DNA of 64,000 bases, from assembly GCF_003105155.1 (NCBI RefSeq), contig NZ_QETK01000008.1, forward strand, positions 1 through 64,000, written 5' to 3'. The notes under the pieces were generated by a model. That model was not told the DNA's origin and searched no databases. It was given only the letters and a program-made list of their open reading frames with translations. The DNA is from Pseudomonas sp. SDI. Its GTDB lineage: Bacteria; Pseudomonadota; Gammaproteobacteria; Pseudomonadales; Pseudomonadaceae. The translations under genes were made by a program, and so were the position numbers. Of the stretch, positions 1-8,273 are shown one piece after another; within the stretch, counting starts at the first letter, position 1; the number at the start of each line of letters is the position of its first letter.

Positions 1-345
1 AAGGGCTCGACCAAGACTGTTACGACGACTTTTAGCGTCCCATGCTATTACTACACCGGTCATTTCGGTATTCCGTTGAACATGACCGGCGAGAACGGCT
101 AGTTCGTCTGGCGCGGGTTTTATAAGGCCTGGGGCCGGGTCGAGGCAAAAACGCCGACGCAGTTGGAACAGAACCTGCGCTTGCAGGGGCAGTACTACGA
201 CGCGGAAACGTACCTGTATTACAACACCTCCCGCTATTACGACCCGGGCGTGGGGCGGTTTACTACGCAGGACCCGATTGGGTTGGCGGGAGGGGTGAGT
301 CTTTATCGGTATGCGGTGAATCCTACGGGGTGGGTTGATCCTGTG
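1..345 (+). pseudogene. Decayed 3' end of an RHS-repeat protein gene
   Basis: The frame open from base 1 reads as the conserved C-terminal RHS core: YYYTGHFGIPLNMTGENG, then FVWRGFYKAWGR, then RLQGQYYDAETYLYYNTSRYY and GRFTTQDPIGLAGG...YRYAVNPTGWVDP. RHS cores normally read NG-E-x-V-W at this point, but the codon at 100-102 is TAG, most simply a GAG-to-TAG change. After WVDP (about 345) RHS similarity stops and the frame runs on into the promoter of the next gene, so the variable C-terminal toxin part is missing. The left edge of the window hides the rest. I read it as a dead fragment of a polymorphic-toxin or cell-contact gene. A TTG at 163 could restart a short peptide, but nothing supports that. 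Confidence 0.8.
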
Positions 346-357
346 CGACCCACACTA

Positions 358-397
358 GACAATATGTTGAAATATCAACATGTTGTTGATATTGTCC
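358..397. promoter_or_regulatory. Nested palindromic operator upstream of the DauR-like regulator gene
   Basis: A perfect 10-bp inverted repeat (aatatcaaca, 3-nt spacer, tgttgatatt) occupies 371-393. It is overlapped by atgttga/tcaacat (364-381), and the outer bases gacaatat/atattgtc also pair. The block is AT-rich inside GC-rich DNA and ends about 29 nt before the ATG at 426. The position suggests an operator, most likely for the adjacent regulator acting on its own operon. No binding protein is proven. Confidence 0.55.
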
Positions 398-425
398 GGC
401 AATCCCTCTCCACACAGACCCACCC

Positions 426-1097
426 ATGCCTGAAGAACGCCAGCTGGTCCTCACTGTCCTGCGCGCCACCGTGCAGATGCTGGGCAGCGTCCTCGGCCGC
501 AACACCGAAGTGATCCTGCACGACCTGACACGCCCGGAACACTCGGTGATCGCCATCGTCAATGGTCATATCAGCGGCCGGCGGGTTGGCAGCCCGATCC
601 TCGCCGGCCCGCGTGAAGACCTCGGCTTCAATGCCGTGCTCGACGCCGCCCGACAGCCCGGCGGCAGCGACCCGGTGGTGGTTGGCGACTACCCGACCCA
701 AAGCCGCGACGGCAAAACCCTGCGCAGCGCGACTGCGGTGTTTCGCGATGCCGGCGGCGAGCCCTATGCCAGCCTTTGCGTCAACACCGACCTCAGTGGC
801 ATCGCCGCTGCCCAGGCCTGCCTCGAACAGCTACTGGCCACCGCCCAGGCGCCGGCCCCGGAACCGCTCGAACAACCGGACCTGGAACAACTGATGGCGC
901 AGATCATCGACAACGCCCTGCAAGCGGCCCGGCACAGCGGTCAGCGCTTCGGCAAAGCGCAGAAGCTCGACGCGGTCCGACAGATGCACGACGGCGGCCT
1001 GTTCATCGTCAAGGGCGCGGTCGAGAAGGCCGCCGCCGCACTGGGGGTGACCCGCTACACGATCTACAACTACCTCGAAGAAATCCGCAACGGTTGA
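426..1097 (+). CDS. DauR/YheO-like PAS-HTH transcriptional regulator
   Basis: This 223-aa protein has the YheO/DauR layout. An N-terminal PAS-like YheO domain (about residues 5-115, with EVILHDL and HSVIAIVNGHISGR) is followed by a Q/P-rich linker and a C-terminal HTH (about 150-220, GGLFIVKGAVEKAAAALGV then RYTIYNYLEEI). DauR regulates D-arginine catabolism in Pseudomonas and binds DNA through this C-terminal HTH. Here it heads a rightward set with phzF-like, ridA and PLP ammonia-lyase genes. It therefore probably senses an amino-acid-type ligand and controls those genes, possibly through the palindromes at 358-397. No strong ribosome-binding site precedes the ATG. The family call is firm; the ligand is unknown. 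Confidence 0.85.
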   Translation: MPEERQLVLTVLRATVQMLGSVLGRNTEVILHDLTRPEHSVIAIVNGHISGRRVGSPILAGPREDLGFNAVLDAARQPGGSDPVVVGDYPTQSRDGKTLRSATAVFRDAGGEPYASLCVNTDLSGIAAAQACLEQLLATAQAPAPEPLEQPDLEQLMAQIIDNALQAARHSGQRFGKAQKLDAVRQMHDGGLFIVKGAVEKAAAALGVTRYTIYNYLEEIRNG

Positions 1098-1106
1098 GGA
1101 GCCTCC

Positions 1107-1889
1107 ATGCAGTTACCCATCTATCAAGTCGACGCCTTCAGCCACCAGGTACTCGGCGGTAACCCCGCCGCCGTCTGCCCACTGCAAGACTGGCTCGACG
1201 ACAGCACCCTGCAACGCATCGCCGCCGAGAACAACCTCTCGGAAACCGCCTATTTCGTGCGCGAAGGCGCGGGCTACCGGCTGCGCTGGTTCACCCCGGC
1301 GGTGGAAGTCGACCTTTGCGGCCACGCCACCCTGGCGGCTGCCTGGGTGCTGTTCAACGAACTCGGCGAAAGCAGCGAAACCCTGCGGTTCTTCACTCGC
1401 AGCGGCGAACTGCGGGTGCGCCGCGACGGCGCTTTCCTGGCCATGGATTTCCCGCTGGTCGATCCGCAACCCTGCGCGATTCCGCCGGGGCTGAGCAGCG
1501 CCCTGGGCTGCGAGATCGAAGCGCTGTACCGCGGCGAAGACTTCTTCGTGATCGTCAAGGACGCTCAGGTGGTCGAAGGCCTGGCCCCGGACTTCGCCGC
1601 CCTCGACGCCTTCGATGTACGCGGTATCTCGGTGTCGGCACCAGGGCATGAACACGATTTCGTCTCGCGCTGGTTCGGCCCGCGGGTGGGCGTGAACGAA
1701 GACCCGGTGACCGGCTCGGCGCATACGTCGCTGGCTCCCTACTGGGCCAAACGTCTGGGCAAAACCCTGCTGCATGCGCGCCAGGGCGGCGCCCGCCTGG
1801 GTCAACTGCGTTGTGAAGTGCGTGACAACGGCCGGGTGATCATCAGCGGCGAGGGCGCCCTGTACCTGCGCGGCACGATTTTTCTGTAG
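1107..1889 (+). CDS. PhzF-family isomerase/epimerase-like protein
   Basis: The 260-aa protein begins MQLPIYQVDAFSHQVLGGNPAAV, the hallmark N-terminus of the PhzF fold. It contains NNLSETAYF, carrying the family's catalytic glutamate (about residue 46), then DLCGHATLAAAW and, in the C-terminal half, GVNEDPVTGSAH. PhzF-type enzymes are two-lobed diaminopimelate-epimerase relatives that move protons or double bonds in small acids; only a few make phenazines. No other phenazine genes are present, so that role is not supported here. The gene starts 9 bp after the regulator, with GAGG just upstream of the ATG, and is probably cotranscribed with ridA and the ammonia-lyase. A length near 260 aa is normal. 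The substrate is unknown; an amino-acid derivative fits the neighbours. Confidence 0.85.
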   Translation: MQLPIYQVDAFSHQVLGGNPAAVCPLQDWLDDSTLQRIAAENNLSETAYFVREGAGYRLRWFTPAVEVDLCGHATLAAAWVLFNELGESSETLRFFTRSGELRVRRDGAFLAMDFPLVDPQPCAIPPGLSSALGCEIEALYRGEDFFVIVKDAQVVEGLAPDFAALDAFDVRGISVSAPGHEHDFVSRWFGPRVGVNEDPVTGSAHTSLAPYWAKRLGKTLLHARQGGARLGQLRCEVRDNGRVIISGEGALYLRGTIFL

Positions 1890-1927
1890 CACTGGGTTTC
1901 TCGATACGTCATTCAAAGGAGATGCAC

Positions 1928-2389
1928 ATGAGCGCTTCAATTTACGAAAAACTTGAACAACTGGGCATCGAGTTGCAGGCACCGGCCGCGCCGGCGGCGG
2001 CGTACAAGACCTGGGTGCAGAGCGGCAACCTGCTGTTCCTTTCCGGGCACATCGCCCGCCAGAACGGCAAACCCTGGGTCGGCCAACTCGGCCGCGACCT
2101 CGATACCGCCAGCGGCAAACAAGCCGCCCGTGCCGTGGCTATCGACCTGCTCGGCAGCCTGCATGCCGCAACCGGCGACCTGAACCGCATTGCCAAAGTG
2201 GTCAAACTGATGTGCCTGGTCAACAGTGCGGCGGACTTCACCGAGCAGCACCTGGTGGCCAATGGCTGTTCCGACCTGCTCGCCGAAGTGCTCGGTGAGC
2301 GCGGTGAGCATGCCCGCAGTGCCTTTGGTGCCAGCCAGATTCCTTTGGGCGCGTGTGTCGAAATCGAACTGATCGTCGAACTGAACTGA
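1928..2389 (+). CDS. RidA/YjgF-family enamine/imine deaminase
   Basis: This is a RidA-superfamily protein of about 153 aa (APAAPAAAYKTWVQSGNLLFLSGHIA; TASGKQAARAVAIDLLGSL; AFGASQIPLGACVEIELIVEL). The C-terminal phase with a conserved arginine just before SAFGASQIPLG fits the family's active site. RidA proteins hydrolyse reactive enamine/imine intermediates such as 2-aminoacrylate released by PLP dehydratases. The ammonia-lyase gene begins 15 bp downstream, so a partnership is likely. I place the start at the second ATG (1928) because AAGGAG at about 1916-1921 is correctly spaced from it and too close to the ATG at 1922. The length is slightly above the canonical 125-130 aa, as in the YjgH/Rid4-like branches; I did not assign a subgroup. 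Confidence 0.88.
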   Translation: MSASIYEKLEQLGIELQAPAAPAAAYKTWVQSGNLLFLSGHIARQNGKPWVGQLGRDLDTASGKQAARAVAIDLLGSLHAATGDLNRIAKVVKLMCLVNSAADFTEQHLVANGCSDLLAEVLGERGEHARSAFGASQIPLGACVEIELIVELN

Positions 2390-2403
2390 GCCGGAGCGCC
2401 GTC

Positions 2404-3321
2404 ATGAGCCTGCACCTGGAAACACCCCTGATTTCATCGCGCCCGCTGAGCCTGGCCAGTGGCCAGGAGGTCTGGCTGAAGTTGGACGCCTTGCAGCCCA
2501 GCGGCTCGTTCAAGTTGCGTGGTATTGGCCTGGCCTGCGAAACCTTCGCCGCCCAGGGCAAGCGCCGCTTTGTTTCCTCGTCCGGTGGCAACGCCGGTAT
2601 CGCGGTGGCGTATGCAGGCCGCTGCCTGGGCCTGCCGGTTACCATTGTGGTGCCGGAAACCACCACCGAACGAGCAAGAAACCTGATTCGCCAGGAAAAC
2701 GCCGAGGTCATCGTACACGGCAAGGCCTGGCATGAAGCCAATGCCCTGGCGCTGTCGCTGCTTGGCGGCGACGACGCGTTCATTCACCCGTTCGATGAGC
2801 CGCTGCTCTGGCAGGGCCATTCGAGCCTGATCGACGAAGTGGCGGCGACCGGTTTCAGGCCTGACGCGGTAGTAGTCGCGGTCGGTGGTGGCGGGCTGTT
2901 CTCCGGGGTCTGCCAGGGCATGGCCCGGCATGGCTGGGACGCGGTACCCGTGTTCGCCGTGGAAACTGCCGGCGCCGCCTCGCTGGCGGCGTCGATGAGA
3001 GAAAAACAGCGGGTAGCGCTGGACAGCGTCAATACCTTCGCTACCTCGCTGGCGGCCAAACAGGTCTGCCAGCAGGCGTTCGAGCTCAGCCAGACAAGGC
3101 CGGTGGTGAGCCATGTGCTGAGCGACGGCGAGGCACTGGATGCCTGCGAACGTTTCCTCAGCGACCATCGCATTCTGGTTGAGCCGGCCTGTGGTGCAGC
3201 CCTGGCGCTGGCCTATGCGCCGAGCGATGCGCTGAAACCGTACCGCAAGGTGCTGGTGGTGGTCTGCGGCGGTGCCACGGCGACCCTCGACCAGATCCGC
3301 GAGTGGCGCGCGGCGAGCTGA
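2404..3321 (+). CDS. PLP-dependent ammonia-lyase (threonine/hydroxyaspartate dehydratase-like)
   Basis: A fold-type II PLP enzyme of 305 aa. The Schiff-base lysine lies in LQPSGSFKLRG (about residue 40), the phosphate/substrate loop is SSGGNAGIAVAYA (about 60), and a glycine-rich PLP-phosphate loop reads VVAVGGGGLFSG (about 160). A C-terminal VVVCGGATATLDQI corresponds to the ring-contact region. It lacks the ACT domain of biosynthetic threonine deaminase, so it is a catabolic dehydratase. Candidates are serine/threonine or threo-3-hydroxyaspartate ammonia-lyase. I chose the ATG at 2404, preceded by GGAG, over the earlier in-frame codon at 2353, which lies inside ridA. Its place after ridA suggests that it makes the enamine that RidA destroys. 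The exact substrate cannot be read from sequence. Confidence 0.85.
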   Translation: MSLHLETPLISSRPLSLASGQEVWLKLDALQPSGSFKLRGIGLACETFAAQGKRRFVSSSGGNAGIAVAYAGRCLGLPVTIVVPETTTERARNLIRQENAEVIVHGKAWHEANALALSLLGGDDAFIHPFDEPLLWQGHSSLIDEVAATGFRPDAVVVAVGGGGLFSGVCQGMARHGWDAVPVFAVETAGAASLAASMREKQRVALDSVNTFATSLAAKQVCQQAFELSQTRPVVSHVLSDGEALDACERFLSDHRILVEPACGAALALAYAPSDALKPYRKVLVVVCGGATATLDQIREWRAAS

Positions 3322-3345
3322 TTGGGCAGTATCGAGCCAGGCGCG

Positions 3346-4428
3346 TCAGGAGGCCGAGCGTATTTGCTTACTCTGTCTAGGCAGCTTGCCAAGTGAGGCG
3401 CGCCTCTGAGCGTGCATGGCCTCTTCGTAGGAAGGAGGTGCAAACATCTGATATGAAGGTGGCTCTTCAATCGATGTTGAAGGCCGAGGAGGCGAAACCT
3501 GAACGCCCGTATTCGGTGCTCGACCTAAGCGAGCGCGCGGCAAAGAGAAGGGCCGAGTTGACGCGGGTACGCTCGCGCCGCGATATCCAAACTGCCAGAC
3601 GTCGTCAAAGTTCTGCATATTGCGAAAGAAATCATGCCCGTCGTTATAGTCCGCAGGATGCATATCGCCCCAGTGCGGGGTGCGCCCGTCAACGGAAACT
3701 CCCGCATAAGTTGCCGCCGGTGAGGTCGATCTGGCCATGCTGGGCTTTTCAGTCATCAGCACTTCGACCCTCTGCCTTGTAAGCTTTATCGAACTGTCGC
3801 TGTTTATGGCTACGCTAGCGGGCAGGGCAGTCCTTTGGGTCGCAACGGTAGCTTTTGCTCGTCGAGCCCAGGATTTCAACGCAGGGAGTATCAGGGTGAG
3901 AAACCCGGCATGGCCGCTGGGATCTACCTTGTTGATTGGGTCGCCCACACAATAGGCGTACGCATTCAGACCACCGGCACCCAATGGCGCCCAGCTGTCC
4001 GGACTGATGAAGCGCATCAACAGAGGATTGAAGAACCGATACTGCCCTAGCAGGTAGCATCCGGTGGCTGGGTCGATCCTTTCTCCGTTGAATCCGAGAT
4101 AACCTGATCGATCGTTCAGACCTGCACAGTGGCCGTAGGCGCTGTAGGCGCGCTGCAATGGCGAGGAACCAATCACCTGTAGCACGCAGCTGTGGGCGTC
4201 ACAGCCTGTGAGGGCATGCTGGGCACTGTCGTGTGTCCAGTGTCGAACCCCCAACAAGACGTTTTCGTGGTGCACGGCGGTTAGTCGGTTCCCACCTTCA
4301 ATTTCGTTAGACCATCGTCCTGCCTGGTAGAAAGACAACGCTATCGACCCTGAGTGTTCCGTCGCCCAAAGATAATCCAGTGCGCTGTAATGGAAGCAGG
4401 ACGCTCTCTTGGCATGACTAGCAGGCAT
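3346..4428 (-). CDS. Orphan RHS repeat-associated core protein with two PPxY motifs
   Basis: Residues about 90-175 contain the RHS core signature: the strand before LGFNGERIDPATGCYLLGQ, then YRFFNPLLMRFISPDS and the closing GGLNAYAYCVGDPINKVDPSG. Upstream there is only a short N-terminus and no long YD-repeat barrel. This is the compact orphan RHS type common in Pseudomonas. The C-terminal part (about 180-360) is variable, low-complexity and proline-rich. It carries two PPSY motifs, in EEPPSYQMF and APPSYEEAM, which match the WW-domain-binding PPxY consensus. I place the start at the ATG at 4428, preceded by GGAG, rather than at the upstream in-frame codon at 4491. The gene is convergent with the ammonia-lyase gene, 25 bp apart. 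No toxin domain is recognised. Confidence 0.8.
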   Translation of the reverse strand: MPASHAKRASCFHYSALDYLWATEHSGSIALSFYQAGRWSNEIEGGNRLTAVHHENVLLGVRHWTHDSAQHALTGCDAHSCVLQVIGSSPLQRAYSAYGHCAGLNDRSGYLGFNGERIDPATGCYLLGQYRFFNPLLMRFISPDSWAPLGAGGLNAYAYCVGDPINKVDPSGHAGFLTLILPALKSWARRAKATVATQRTALPASVAINSDSSIKLTRQRVEVLMTEKPSMARSTSPAATYAGVSVDGRTPHWGDMHPADYNDGHDFFRNMQNFDDVWQFGYRGASVPASTRPFSLPRARLGRAPNTGVQVSPPRPSTSIEEPPSYQMFAPPSYEEAMHAQRRASLGKLPRQSKQIRSAS

Positions 4429-4707
4429 TGAGTGCTCCGGGCTGTGAGACTGAGGGTTCGCCAAGTCTGGCACAGGGGGGAGGCTTAACAACTGGCAGAA
4501 CTATCAGTTGACGCCGCTCGAAAACGTCCCAATTGACTCGTCAATCGGCCCGAGGCGACTTTCGCGGCATAGCTAACGACGGCGGGGTTGCCTTTGTGGT
4601 GATCAGCCGTTGGGAAGGGTCATTGCCACCGTGCATCAGTGCGCCGACGCAGCGGAGCGGGGCGTAGGATAATAGGGGGCAGAACGTGATCGTGGAGGTC
4701 ATACAGC

Positions 4708-5157
4708 ATGAATTTCCTGCGCACCCGCCTGATCGGCAGCGTCACCCTGGCGCTGCTGTTGCCCTATGGTCCCTTGCTGGCCGAGGAATACGGGGCAGAC
4801 ACACCCGTGGACCCGACCGCCGTGCAACTGCAGCCCATGGAACAGAACGGCATCAGCTACCTGCAAGGCGGCATCGGCCTGGACGAATCCACCGCCCTGC
4901 AACAAACCACTGGCTACAACCTGCACATCAGCCTTTCCAGTGGGCCGGAGAATCAGTACCTGAGCGGCGCCAGCCTGGTGCTGCAATCTGCCAGCGGGCA
5001 AGCGCTGCTGAGCCTGGAAGACGTTGGCCCGCTGGTGTATGTGAAGCTGCCGGCCGGGAGCTACCGGGTAGTGGCCAGCTATGACGGCGTACAGACCGAG
5101 CAACGGGTATCAATAACCGGCAAGGCGGTGGCGACCGCCAATTTGCATTGGCGTTGA
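4708..5157 (+). CDS. Small exported protein with a beta-sandwich-like domain
   Basis: A 149-aa protein with a clear Sec signal: positive residues NFLRTRLIGS, the hydrophobic run VTLALLLPYGPLLA, and probable cleavage after LLA (about residue 25). The mature part contains YNLHISLSSGPENQYLSGA, then LYVKLPAG-like spacing (LVYVKLPAGSYRVVASYDG) and a final TANLHWR. This resembles carboxypeptidase-regulatory/transthyretin-like beta sandwiches in which a polar additive modulates a surface. It is probably periplasmic. GGAGG sits about 10 bp before the ATG. It abuts the hydrolase gene downstream. No function can be assigned beyond export and the fold guess. Confidence 0.75.
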   Translation: MNFLRTRLIGSVTLALLLPYGPLLAEEYGADTPVDPTAVQLQPMEQNGISYLQGGIGLDESTALQQTTGYNLHISLSSGPENQYLSGASLVLQSASGQALLSLEDVGPLVYVKLPAGSYRVVASYDGVQTEQRVSITGKAVATANLHWR

Positions 5158-7124
5158 TAGGCACAAAAAGCGAGGAGTACAAATGTACTCCATGCCGGGA
5201 AATCGACACCCACCTGATATTTCTGCCAGTAGACATCGCGTTGGCTCAGGGCAAAGACTCGGCGGCCTTGACTAACACTTTCGTCCTGCTGGAGAACTCG
5301 TTCATGGACACTGTACAGGCCGTGTTGAACAACCCTGCCGAGAAAGGCGCTTATCCCTATATAAAAATCGCTTACAACTCTTTACATGCTGTATATCCGC
5401 CAAGCATGTCGGAATACACCGACTACAACAGTGCTTCCAGCCTCTTTCACACCCAGCCCGTTGACCTGTCAGCCTTCATGCCGCGTGTCGCCCGACGTGC
5501 TGGCTATGGGCCGGATTGGCCATTCGACATTACCGAAACCCCCTTGAGCGGGCACGTGTTCACGCCCAACGAGCCGGGCGTTTACCCGCTGGCGATCTTC
5601 GTTCATGGACAGCACCAACCGTGGCAGGACAATTCAGCCAAGGGCTATTTCTACCTATGCGAACTGCTCGCCAGCCACGGAATTATTGCAGCGACTATCA
5701 ATATCTCTTACTTGACTGCCTCCACCCTTGACTATGGTTATAACAAGGCTTTTTGGAAAAACGAATGCGGTGCACGCCCAATTAGCGTGCTGGAGCACAT
5801 TAAACAGTTCGCTGTCTGGAACGCCACGCCTAGTAGTTACTTCCATAAAAAGGTCGACATGCAACGCATTATGCTCATCGGCCACTCGCGTGGCGGCGAG
5901 GCCGTCGGGCAAGCTTCAAGCTTGAACCTGTGGAGCTTCATGAAAGGTGATGAGCTACACCCGCAGGTCAGGCTCGATGGCTATAAGAGGAACCCCATCG
6001 AGACCGTCCTCGGCCCCTACGGCTTCAACATCCGGGCAACCCTCGGAATCGCACCGACCATTTCTCAGAACATGAGCCAATACCCGCACCTGCCGATTCC
6101 CGACAATTGCTTCTTCATTCACGGTACCCGCGATCGGGACGTCCCCTACTCGGAGGCAGATGAAGCACATTCGATTGCCCACAAGGTGAATATTTTCAAG
6201 CCACTGGAATCCACTGGCAAAATCAAGGGGGTCTGGCGTGTACTGGGCGCCAATCACAATTTCTTCAATACCGTGTGGTCGAACGTCGATACCAGGGACG
6301 CGCCGGTTTCGCGAAAATCACCCGCGCCCCTACCGGGAATGCTTACTACAACGCCTGCGCCCTGGGCAGCCGAAACACGCGAAGCATTGTTGACCCCGGA
6401 GGAACAGCAGGAAACCGCAAAAGTGCTGGTCGGCGCGATGGCTCAGTATTTTTTGCTCGACAAGCAAGAATACAAAGCCTTCCTCCAGGATCACCGCCTC
6501 GGTTTGAACGCCGAGAACCGTTGGTTCCCAGCCAAGGTACAGCTCACCTCGCAGTATCAGGATGCCGAGCGGATGTATATCCAGCACAATCAGGAGTACT
6601 CGGACCACCTGACGATTTCAGCCCCACTTACCGGCCAGGTTGTAGTGAGCGAAGGTGTGGAAGCGCAACGCCATCCTGTCGACTTCTATGTCGACTCGCC
6701 GTTCAACCGGTTCCTGGTCATGCGGATTTCCTGGCAGGGGCCCGACCCGCGTTACACCCTGGCGATCGATCCCATTCCATGGCCGCAGACGCCATTCACC
6801 CATCTGGCGCTCACCGTGGCCCAGGCCGCGGCAACCGCCGACGAACTCGGGCAAGCGCTGGACTTTTCCATTGAAGTGGCGGCGGGCGAACACGTCGCCA
6901 AGGTGAGCATCAGCGACTATGCCTGCGTGCCCTATCCCGATGCCGTTCCAGACTCGCAGGGCTGCTTTGGTTTCGACAGTCTGGTGATGCAAACCGTGCG
7001 AATCCCACTGCAGGTGTTTGTCGCACAGGGGCTGGTGATTCGAGACCTGGAGCGTATTTCCCTGGTCTTTGACAAAAGGAAGAAAGGCGCGCTGTATTGC
7101 CGGGATATCCAGTTCACCCTGTAG
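5148..7124 (+). CDS. Large alpha/beta-hydrolase-fold protein (start uncertain)
   Basis: An alpha/beta hydrolase of about 600-658 aa. The oxyanion region is LAIFVHGQHQPW, the nucleophile elbow MLIGHSRGGEAVG (serine about residue 248 from 5148), the acid strand FFIHGTRDRDVP, and the catalytic histidine is likely in VLGANHNFFN. A beta-rich C-terminal domain (about residues 480-658) ends the protein. Lipase/chlorophyllase-like or esterase activity is plausible; the substrate is unknown. The start is a problem. The open frame reaches a TTG at 5148 inside the previous gene without a ribosome-binding site, while a strong GAGGAG (5171-5176) serves an ATG at 5183 in another frame that stops after 33 codons. 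Either a weak start near 5230-5304 is used or a small indel has separated the start from the body. Confidence 0.72.
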   Translation: MALIGTKSEEYKCTPCREIDTHLIFLPVDIALAQGKDSAALTNTFVLLENSFMDTVQAVLNNPAEKGAYPYIKIAYNSLHAVYPPSMSEYTDYNSASSLFHTQPVDLSAFMPRVARRAGYGPDWPFDITETPLSGHVFTPNEPGVYPLAIFVHGQHQPWQDNSAKGYFYLCELLASHGIIAATINISYLTASTLDYGYNKAFWKNECGARPISVLEHIKQFAVWNATPSSYFHKKVDMQRIMLIGHSRGGEAVGQASSLNLWSFMKGDELHPQVRLDGYKRNPIETVLGPYGFNIRATLGIAPTISQNMSQYPHLPIPDNCFFIHGTRDRDVPYSEADEAHSIAHKVNIFKPLESTGKIKGVWRVLGANHNFFNTVWSNVDTRDAPVSRKSPAPLPGMLTTTPAPWAAETREALLTPEEQQETAKVLVGAMAQYFLLDKQEYKAFLQDHRLGLNAENRWFPAKVQLTSQYQDAERMYIQHNQEYSDHLTISAPLTGQVVVSEGVEAQRHPVDFYVDSPFNRFLVMRISWQGPDPRYTLAIDPIPWPQTPFTHLALTVAQAAATADELGQALDFSIEVAAGEHVAKVSISDYACVPYPDAVPDSQGCFGFDSLVMQTVRIPLQVFVAQGLVIRDLERISLVFDKRKKGALYCRDIQFTL

Positions 7125-7247
7125 CTTGTCATGCCCTTGCGATCAACCCCGCGTCGGCCGGTCGGCGACCCTGCGCTTGCACCTTCAGCAGCCAGCCGAC
7201 CGCCACTCGGCGAGCACCCGCCAGCAGTAACGCGATGATAGGTCCTC

Positions 7248-8273
7248 TCACGGCTTCCTGCGTAACAAGACGATAAAGAACACCCCACCAATGGCGGCGG
7301 TGGCGATGCCGATGGGCAAGTCCTGCGGGGCAATCAAGGTACGCGCGGCGACATCGACCCAGACCATGAACAAGGCGCCGAGCAGCGCGCTGACCGGTAA
7401 CAGCCGCCGGTGCTCGGCACCGACCAGACGCCGGGCCATGTGCGGCAGCATCAGGCCGACAAAACCGATAGCGCCGGATAACGCGACCAGCACGCCAGTC
7501 AGCAGCGAAGTGCCGAGGAACACCTGCCAGCGTACCTGGCGGGTATTGAAGCCCAAGCTCACCGCGGTCTGTTCGCCGCTCATCAGGGCATTCAGTGCTC
7601 GGGCCAGGCTCAGCAGCAGGACAAAGCCACCGGCCACGCAAAGCGCCGGCAGCCAGAGCAGCTCCCAGCGGGCCAGGCCGAGCCCGCCGAGCATCCAGAA
7701 CATCACCGAGTTGGCCGCATGCTGGTCAGCGGTGTAGAGCAGTAAATTGGCCACAGCCATGAACACGAACGATACGGCCACCCCGGCCAGCAGCAGCCGT
7801 TCGCTTTCCAGGCGGCCCTGACGGTTGGCGATACCGAGTACCAGGGCCATGCTGCACATGGCGCCGACAAAGGCGGCCAGCGGCAGGCTGAAGACTCCGG
7901 CAAACTCGCCCAGGTACAGCACCACCAGTACTGCCCCCAGCGCCGCACCGGCGCTCACGCCCAGCAGGTGCGGATCGGCCAGCGGGTTGCGCGTCACCGC
8001 CTGTAGGGCACTGCCGACCAGTGCCAGCCCGGCCCCGACCAACGCACCGAGCAATACGCGTGGAGCGCGGATCAGCCAGACGATCTGCGCCTGGCCCTGG
8101 CTCCAGTTAGCCGCTTCGGCGAGGCCGAGCTGCTGCACAACAATCCCGAACACCTTGCTCAGCGGCATTTGCGCCGCGCCAAAACCCAACGCCATCAGGC
8201 ACGACAACAACAACAGGGTGATCAGCCCCAGCACCAACGCGCGGTACCCGGCAACGCTGCGAATCGGCCTCAC
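7248..8273 (-). CDS. FecCD/BtuC-type ABC transporter permease
   Basis: A 341-aa, highly hydrophobic FecCD-family permease with about ten membrane spans. Family landmarks are the early segment with RAPRVLLGALVGAGLALVGS, then AVTRNPLADPHLLGVSAGA, and late GAIGFVGLMLPHMARRLVG ahead of the final spans. It forms the inner-membrane channel for cobalamin or ferric-siderophore import, working as a dimer with the ATPase encoded upstream. It is the last gene of the riboswitch-headed minus-strand operon and overlaps the stop of the binding-protein gene by 4 bp. The riboswitch argues for a corrinoid substrate. The length is typical. Confidence 0.9.
   Translation of the reverse strand: MRPIRSVAGYRALVLGLITLLLLSCLMALGFGAAQMPLSKVFGIVVQQLGLAEAANWSQGQAQIVWLIRAPRVLLGALVGAGLALVGSALQAVTRNPLADPHLLGVSAGAALGAVLVVLYLGEFAGVFSLPLAAFVGAMCSMALVLGIANRQGRLESERLLLAGVAVSFVFMAVANLLLYTADQHAANSVMFWMLGGLGLARWELLWLPALCVAGGFVLLLSLARALNALMSGEQTAVSLGFNTRQVRWQVFLGTSLLTGVLVALSGAIGFVGLMLPHMARRLVGAEHRRLLPVSALLGALFMVWVDVAARTLIAPQDLPIGIATAAIGGVFFIVLLRRKP

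Noticed and set aside
1107..1889. Phenazine biosynthesis gene phzF
   Set aside because: PhzF-like proteins are widespread and no other phz gene is present; the neighbours indicate amino-acid metabolism.
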